Source of the DNA: Gemmata sp.
Lineage (GTDB): Bacteria > Planctomycetota > Planctomycetia > Gemmatales > Gemmataceae
NCBI GenBank assembly: GCA_025055115.1
Contig: JANWYJ010000040.1
Span: 1-64,000, forward strand
Length of the DNA stretch: 64,000 nt
Direction of reading: 5' to 3'
Shown here: positions 60,221-64,000 of the stretch, piece by piece
Layout: every line of letters starts with the position of its first letter
How positions within the stretch are numbered: position 1 is the first letter of the stretch
The notes under the pieces: model-generated
Told to the model about the DNA's origin: nothing
Databases searched by the model: none
Seen by the model: the letters and a program-made list of their open reading frames with translations, nothing else
Program-made: the position numbers and the translations under genes

Positions 60221-60424
60221 GTGGGCAGCGTCGGAGTTTGGGTCATTGCGTGTCGATCGTGCGCGGGGCAGTGGAAACGCCGCGGTTCGTTGACCGATTA
60301 CGAACAACTGGCATTGGAATCACGTCCCTGCCCGATGTGCGGTTCGTACACACTCTGCTGTCAACGGCCGCAGCCACAGCCTCCGCGCAGCCCACGCCCC
60401 GGGCGTTATCGTTGTGCCGCCTGA
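60221..60424 (+). CDS. Small zinc-ribbon protein
   Basis: A 67-residue frame from GTG 60221 (GAGGTAGGTGG upstream) reads a VWVIACRSCAGQWKRRGSL segment, then YEQLALESRPCPMCGSYTLC. Two Cys pairs, CRSC and CPMC, separated by about 26 residues form a plausible zinc ribbon, and the central sequence has normal protein character. The Pro/Arg-rich tail ends in a 21-bp tandem duplication. It overlaps no other gene and lies between the glycosyltransferase and HtrA. I infer that it is a real small gene; the function is unknown. Confidence 0.5.
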   Translation: MGSVGVWVIACRSCAGQWKRRGSLTDYEQLALESRPCPMCGSYTLCCQRPQPQPPRSPRPGRYRCAA

Positions 60425-60453
60425 AGTTATCGTTGTGCTGCCTGAAGTTATCG
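60405..60453. repeat. 21-bp tandem duplication after the zinc-ribbon gene
   Basis: GTTATCGTTGTGCCGCCTGAA at 60405-60425 is repeated with one change at 60426-60446, and a third partial copy (GTTATCG) follows. It covers the stop codon of the small zinc-ribbon frame. Confidence 0.88.
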
Positions 60454-60472
60454 CGCAATCCGCCGCAACCGG

Positions 60473-60478
60473 TATAAT
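60473..60478 (+). promoter_or_regulatory. Possible -10 element (TATAAT) of the htrA-like gene
   Basis: GGTATAAT ends 32 bases before the HtrA start codon at 60511. No -35 match was found. It shares GGTATAAT with the element upstream of the WXG100-like gene. Confidence 0.38.
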
Positions 60479-60510
60479 CCCACCAGATGAGTACACCACG
60501 GAGCGGCGTC

Positions 60511-61908
60511 ATGAATACGATTGGTGGATGGCTTCCTGTCGTGTGGATCAGCTGCGGTTTTCTGGGGGGGCTTGTGGCCAGCCAGCAACTGATTGGTCAG
60601 CCTCCGGCCGCTCCCGCACCGGTACCGGTCTTACCCGGTCGTGAATGGCAATCGCTAGCCCCGATTGTCAAGCAAATCCAACCTGCTGTAGTGCTGATCG
60701 AGGGGCAGGGTCGGGTGCGGAAACCCGCCGGACAGGATACCGAACCCGGCTTCGGTTCGGGGGTCATCATCGATCCGAATGGCGTTATTCTCACCAATCA
60801 TCACGTTGTGGTCGATTTTGACACGATTGAAGTCACGCTGCACGATGGCCGCAAATTCACCACGCGCGACATTCGCCGTGATCCTTCGACCGACATCGCA
60901 CTTTTGACGATCGCGGCCAATAACTTACCTGTGGCCGAATTTGCTAACAGCGATGAGATGGAAGTGGGCGACCGGGTGTTGGCGTTCGGTGCCCCGTTTG
61001 GCCTGACGCACTCGGTCACCAGTGGCATCGTGAGTGCGAAGAACCGCAAGGATTTGAAACTCAATGCCGTAGAGGATTTCCTTCAAACCGATGCGGCCGT
61101 CAATGCGGGTAATAGCGGTGGGCCGTTGGTGAATATGGCCGGGAAAGTCGTTGGTCTGACGTCAGCGATTAAAACCCGCACGGGGGGCTTCCAAGGGGTG
61201 GGGTTAGCCGTTTCCAGCAACCTGGCCAAAAGAACAGCTGAGCAATTACTCAAAAAAGGCCCTGCCAAACGCCCCTTCCTGGGTATCACCATTCGCGACC
61301 TCGACGAAGCCGCCGCCCGCACAGCCGGCTATCGCGGCACCACAGGGATTGTCGTTACCCACGTGATCGACGCATCGCCCGCGGCCAAGGCCGGTGTGCA
61401 ACCCGGCGATGTGGTTACGAAGATCAACGACCGGGCCATTGCTGATGCGGCTGAGGCCGCACGGATCATCGCGGCGTTGCCGGTGGGTGAAGTTGCTGAA
61501 GTGTACCTGTGGCGTGGCGGGAAATACTATGTGGGGAAAGTGAAGGTCGAGGAAGAACGACAAGCGTTCCGACCGATTATCGAGCCGCTACCCCCGGCGC
61601 CGGCCCCGCCGGTGACATCGGCGGACGTTGGCCTGGCCATGACCGACTTTACCGAAGAGATGGCGCAACAACGCCGTCTGCCTCCCGGTACCACCGGAGC
61701 GACGATCTCAGGCGTCGCACGCAATAGCCTGGCGGAAAAAGCCGGCTTGGTCCGTGGCTGGGTGGTGCTGAAGGTGGATAAGACGCCCGTCACTTCGGCT
61801 TTGAGCTTCGAACAAGCGTTGCGTCAAGCCGATCCGGCCAAAGGCGCAATCCTCCACGTTCTCAAGCCCCAAGGCGAGATTGAATTTGTCCTGCTGCGGT
61901 TGAAATGA
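60511..61908 (+). CDS. HtrA/DegP-family serine protease with two PDZ domains
   Basis: The protein has 465 residues. ATG 60511 has GGAG 7 bases upstream, which favours it over ATG 60487. The N terminus is a hydrophobic anchor or signal (GGWLPVVWISCGFLGGLVAS). The catalytic triad is visible: His98 in LTNHHVV, Asp128 in STDIALL and Ser202 in NAGNSGGPLV. PDZ1 (about 255-345) has FLGITIRDLDE and SPAAKAGVQPGDVVTKIND, and PDZ2 (about 370-465) has AEKAGLVRGWVVLKVD. It should act as a periplasmic quality-control protease. A perfect 38-bp tandem duplication covers its last codons and stop. Confidence 0.94.
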   Translation: MNTIGGWLPVVWISCGFLGGLVASQQLIGQPPAAPAPVPVLPGREWQSLAPIVKQIQPAVVLIEGQGRVRKPAGQDTEPGFGSGVIIDPNGVILTNHHVVVDFDTIEVTLHDGRKFTTRDIRRDPSTDIALLTIAANNLPVAEFANSDEMEVGDRVLAFGAPFGLTHSVTSGIVSAKNRKDLKLNAVEDFLQTDAAVNAGNSGGPLVNMAGKVVGLTSAIKTRTGGFQGVGLAVSSNLAKRTAEQLLKKGPAKRPFLGITIRDLDEAAARTAGYRGTTGIVVTHVIDASPAAKAGVQPGDVVTKINDRAIADAAEAARIIAALPVGEVAEVYLWRGGKYYVGKVKVEEERQAFRPIIEPLPPAPAPPVTSADVGLAMTDFTEEMAQQRRLPPGTTGATISGVARNSLAEKAGLVRGWVVLKVDKTPVTSALSFEQALRQADPAKGAILHVLKPQGEIEFVLLRLK

Positions 61909-61949
61909 AGGGCGAGATTGAATTTGTCCTGCTGCGGTTGAAATGAAGG
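61874..61949. repeat. 38-bp perfect tandem duplication at the htrA stop
   Basis: The 38-base unit beginning GCGAGATTGAATTTGTCCTG occurs at 61874-61911 and again at 61912-61949 without mismatch. The first copy encodes the last residues and stop of the protease. The second lies between the convergent stops. Confidence 0.93.
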
Positions 61950-61954
61950 GCGGG

Positions 61955-62716
61955 CTACTGCCTTCGGTGGCGTTTGGCGTCGCGACGCCGCGCGGCGGTT
62001 CGCGTGTTCACCATCCCCACAGGCAGCAATTTGGGCCGGGGGACGATCACACCGATAATCCCCCCGTAGCGGCTCCACAACTCACGATACCCCCCCTGGA
62101 GAAATTCATAAATTTCCGGCTGAGGATGCTGTGCCAAGTACCTTTCGACAAGTTCGCTCATCAGCCGATCGTAGTTGTCTTTCGAACGGCTATGCAACGT
62201 ACAGCGCCCCGGATGCCGACGCAGATCGCCATCAAACTGTGGACTCATGTGATAAAGTTCGTGAAAGACCGTGATCAACTTGTCGCGAAAGGATTGATCT
62301 AAGAAGCGCGGCAGGCAGAAGGTGAGGATGTACAGGATTTCCTGGTTATTGACAAAAAACCGTTGGATTTGATACGCGGTGCTGCCTTGGTGACGCTGCA
62401 GTTGGCCATCGCGAAAGCGCAGGGGGGTGAGCCGGGCTTGCAAGCCATAGCGACTGCGATTGCGACAGAGTGTGAAGGTGACTAACACCTGAGCCATCTG
62501 AATGTGCTGCAAGACGGGACAGCGGGCCGCGACATCCTCACACAGTCGGAGCATCCGCTCGCTGAAGTTCAACGCCGTCACTGCCGGTCCATTCGGCCAT
62601 GGTCGCCGCAAGAGGCGCCGGGGGGCGACCCACCGGGTTGGTAGGGGCCGCTGCTGATCCCAATGTAACTCCCAAGGCCAATCGTGCGGGTGGCTCAACT
62701 TCGGTGACGCAGTCAT
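61955..62716 (-). CDS. Putative zinc metallopeptidase-like protein (HELYH)
   Basis: This 253-residue protein has no signal peptide. The central motif VFHELYHMSP (His152-Glu-Leu-Tyr-His156) fits the HExxH zinc site, and an Asp-rich segment follows (FDGDLRRHPGRC). Preceding helices include VTFTLCRNRSRYGLQARLTP and FFVNNQEILYILTFCLPRF. The last 25 residues are basic (TAARRRDAKRHRR). Proteins with this pattern are usually annotated as putative metallopeptidases of unknown substrate. The start is uncertain: ATG 62716 is used here, and GTG 62737 is possible; neither has a clear ribosome-binding site. It is convergent with htrA. Confidence 0.78.
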   Translation of the reverse strand: MTASPKLSHPHDWPWELHWDQQRPLPTRWVAPRRLLRRPWPNGPAVTALNFSERMLRLCEDVAARCPVLQHIQMAQVLVTFTLCRNRSRYGLQARLTPLRFRDGQLQRHQGSTAYQIQRFFVNNQEILYILTFCLPRFLDQSFRDKLITVFHELYHMSPQFDGDLRRHPGRCTLHSRSKDNYDRLMSELVERYLAQHPQPEIYEFLQGGYRELWSRYGGIIGVIVPRPKLLPVGMVNTRTAARRRDAKRHRRQ

Positions 62717-62913
62717 CCTCAAACTCTGCTCTTCCACGCTATAACCTGCAGATCATCCTACTACTACAGCGGTTCCTGCGTTGTGTTCAATAGCGCTGAG
62801 GGTGGCTACGCGTATTTGCGCGATGGATCTGCGGAGCCAGCGCTACGACTGCTAGAGCTGATACGACTTCGCCAATTCCTACGGAGGACGCGACGCAGGC
62901 CGTGTAGGATGAC

Positions 62914-63996
62914 TCAGCCGGCGTGGATGTGTTCAAACCGCGAAGCGACGGTAGTGAAGGCTGCAACTAACGTGGGGTCGAATTGCCCCGGGGAATCGTG
63001 GACAATCAGCCGCACGGCCTGGGCATGACTTAACGAAGGGCGATGGGGTCGGCGGCTCCGTAAGGCTTCATACACGGTCACCAGTGCCACCACGCGAGCC
63101 GACAGCGGAATTTCTTCGCCCATCAATCCTTCCGGATAGCCGGTCCCATCCCAGCGTTCGTGGTGGCCGCGGGCGACTTCAGCGGCAATGTCCAGCCCTG
63201 GAACTTCGCCACCCAGTGTCTGGGCCACGCTCATCAGCACTTCGGCACCGATGGTGCAGTGAGTTTGTACGATGGACCGTTCTGCCGCATCGAGCCGATC
63301 AGGCTTCAACAGCGTATGCCGAGGAACACCTAACAGGCCAATATCGTACACAGGGGCCGCGGTCGCCAACAGTTCGATATAGCGGGGGTCGTGCAAGCGG
63401 GCATATTCGCCCTGTTCGGGAACCGCTTGGGCCAGCGCATAAACATAGCGGTTGATGCGCTGCCATTGTCCGTCGGCAATCAGTTGGGTTTCGGCGAGGA
63501 GTCGGGAAACTGTCAAGGCGAGGGTTTCGATGGCCAGGGGGCGGGGATTGGCCAACGGAGCCGGTTGGATGGCATGACATTCCGAATTGCGCGATGGGCG
63601 ACGAAGGATCAGTGCTCGCACCCGGGAGAGGAATTCCACAGGAGCGAAGGGTTTACTGATGAAATCGTCGGCCGATGACACCGACAGGCCGCCTAATGCC
63701 TCCGCCGGCAGCTCCCCGGAGGTGAGCAAGATTTTCATCCGTTCGCTGTCCAAACCGGCGGCACGGGCTTTTTCAATCAAGTCCGGACCGTTCAACCCCG
63801 GCAAGCCGACATCAATGACGGCCAGGTCGGGTGGGTCGCGCAGCATCTCGGCCAAGGCGGTTTCGCCATCTTCGGCTTCGCGAACTTCACATTGGTCGTT
63901 CAACAGGGCGGCCATCAAGGCCCGCACACCCGGGTCGTCTTCGACGAGCAAAACTCGTGCCAATACTGCCTTGTTGCTCCGCGACGGCGCGGGCAC
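62914..63996 (-). CDS. Response regulator with degenerate HD-GYP domain
   Basis: This 360-residue frame starts at GTG 63996, four bases from the window edge, so the true start may lie outside. The receiver domain (about 12-130) has LLVEDD, the phospho-acceptor Asp in LAVIDVGLPG, and SKPFAP. The C-terminal half is HD-GYP by HHERWDGTGYPEGLMGEEIP and QTHCTIGAEVL. The first metal motif is changed: HDIGK is replaced by YDIGL, and the late D-x-x-DA motif reads TVYEAL. Normal HD-GYP proteins hydrolyse cyclic di-GMP. With these ligands lost, this one may be inactive or act as a sensor. Confidence 0.87.
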   Translation of the reverse strand: MPAPSRSNKAVLARVLLVEDDPGVRALMAALLNDQCEVREAEDGETALAEMLRDPPDLAVIDVGLPGLNGPDLIEKARAAGLDSERMKILLTSGELPAEALGGLSVSSADDFISKPFAPVEFLSRVRALILRRPSRNSECHAIQPAPLANPRPLAIETLALTVSRLLAETQLIADGQWQRINRYVYALAQAVPEQGEYARLHDPRYIELLATAAPVYDIGLLGVPRHTLLKPDRLDAAERSIVQTHCTIGAEVLMSVAQTLGGEVPGLDIAAEVARGHHERWDGTGYPEGLMGEEIPLSARVVALVTVYEALRSRRPHRPSLSHAQAVRLIVHDSPGQFDPTLVAAFTTVASRFEHIHAG

Positions 63997-64000
63997 CGGC

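Overview
The window looks like chromosome of a planctomycete, most likely family Gemmataceae. The pointers are the TIGR02996 'repeat-companion' domain of Gemmata-type genomes in the leucine-rich repeat gene at 56135-57163, a PEP-CTERM protein beside an exosortase fused to an EpsI domain, several Tat-exported Gfo/Idh/MocA proteins, a Pkn-type kinase with DLG in place of DFG, and GC-rich coding sequence. This assignment is inference from gene content. I found no rRNA gene, convincing tRNA, CRISPR array, insertion sequence or prophage.

Layout. (1) 288-7048, minus strand: PEP-CTERM protein, a rho-independent terminator, exosortase/EpsI, then a 1351-residue membrane-anchored TPR protein. (2) 7329-21649: a Tad/Flp pilus locus in two divergent arms. 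The minus arm carries the CpaC/RcpA secretin, a lipoprotein with a Gly/Phe-rich tail and a TadD-like TPR lipoprotein. The plus arm carries two near-identical Flp pilins, prepilin peptidase, TadE, CpaB, TadG, TadZ/CpaE, TadA/CpaF, TadB and TadC. A 925-base gene-free region separates the arms. (3) 21934-23637: a secreted tetraheme cytochrome fused to a phosphoesterase-like domain. (4) 23820-32003: a membrane Ser/Thr kinase, then a tight set of a WXG100-like protein, a coiled-coil protein, a 73-residue protein with a W-x-D turn, and a 1298-residue FtsK/EssC-type ATPase. I read this as a stripped-down type VII-like secretion module and the best candidate for an undescribed system. (5) 32182-42963: metabolic and exported proteins (FAD oxidoreductase, squalene-cyclase-fold protein, C45-type amidohydrolase, HdeD-like membrane protein, two Tat-exported Gfo/Idh/MocA proteins, ApbE, an FGE-fold protein). 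(6) 43273-49553: a seven-PAS HisKA_2 sensor kinase translationally coupled to a hybrid response regulator. (7) 49918-56169: metF, gamma-glutamyltransferase, an ornithine cyclodeaminase-family protein, an aspartate-type aminotransferase and a GT4 glycosyltransferase. (8) 56135-63996: leucine-rich repeat protein, MoxR ATPase, GT-C glycosyltransferase, a small zinc-ribbon protein, HtrA protease, a HELYH metallopeptidase-like protein and a response regulator with a degenerate HD-GYP domain.

How the parts work together. Envelope and surface functions dominate: PEP-CTERM sorting, Tad pilus assembly, type VII-like export, periplasmic HtrA, multiheme cytochrome and glycosyltransferases. A recurring oddity is short tandem duplications (17-38 bp units, unrelated to each other) lying at gene ends or in spacers. 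At least nine such sites occur across the window.

Starts were chosen by ribosome-binding site, signal peptide and overlap. Family assignments rest on reading motifs by eye, with no database search.
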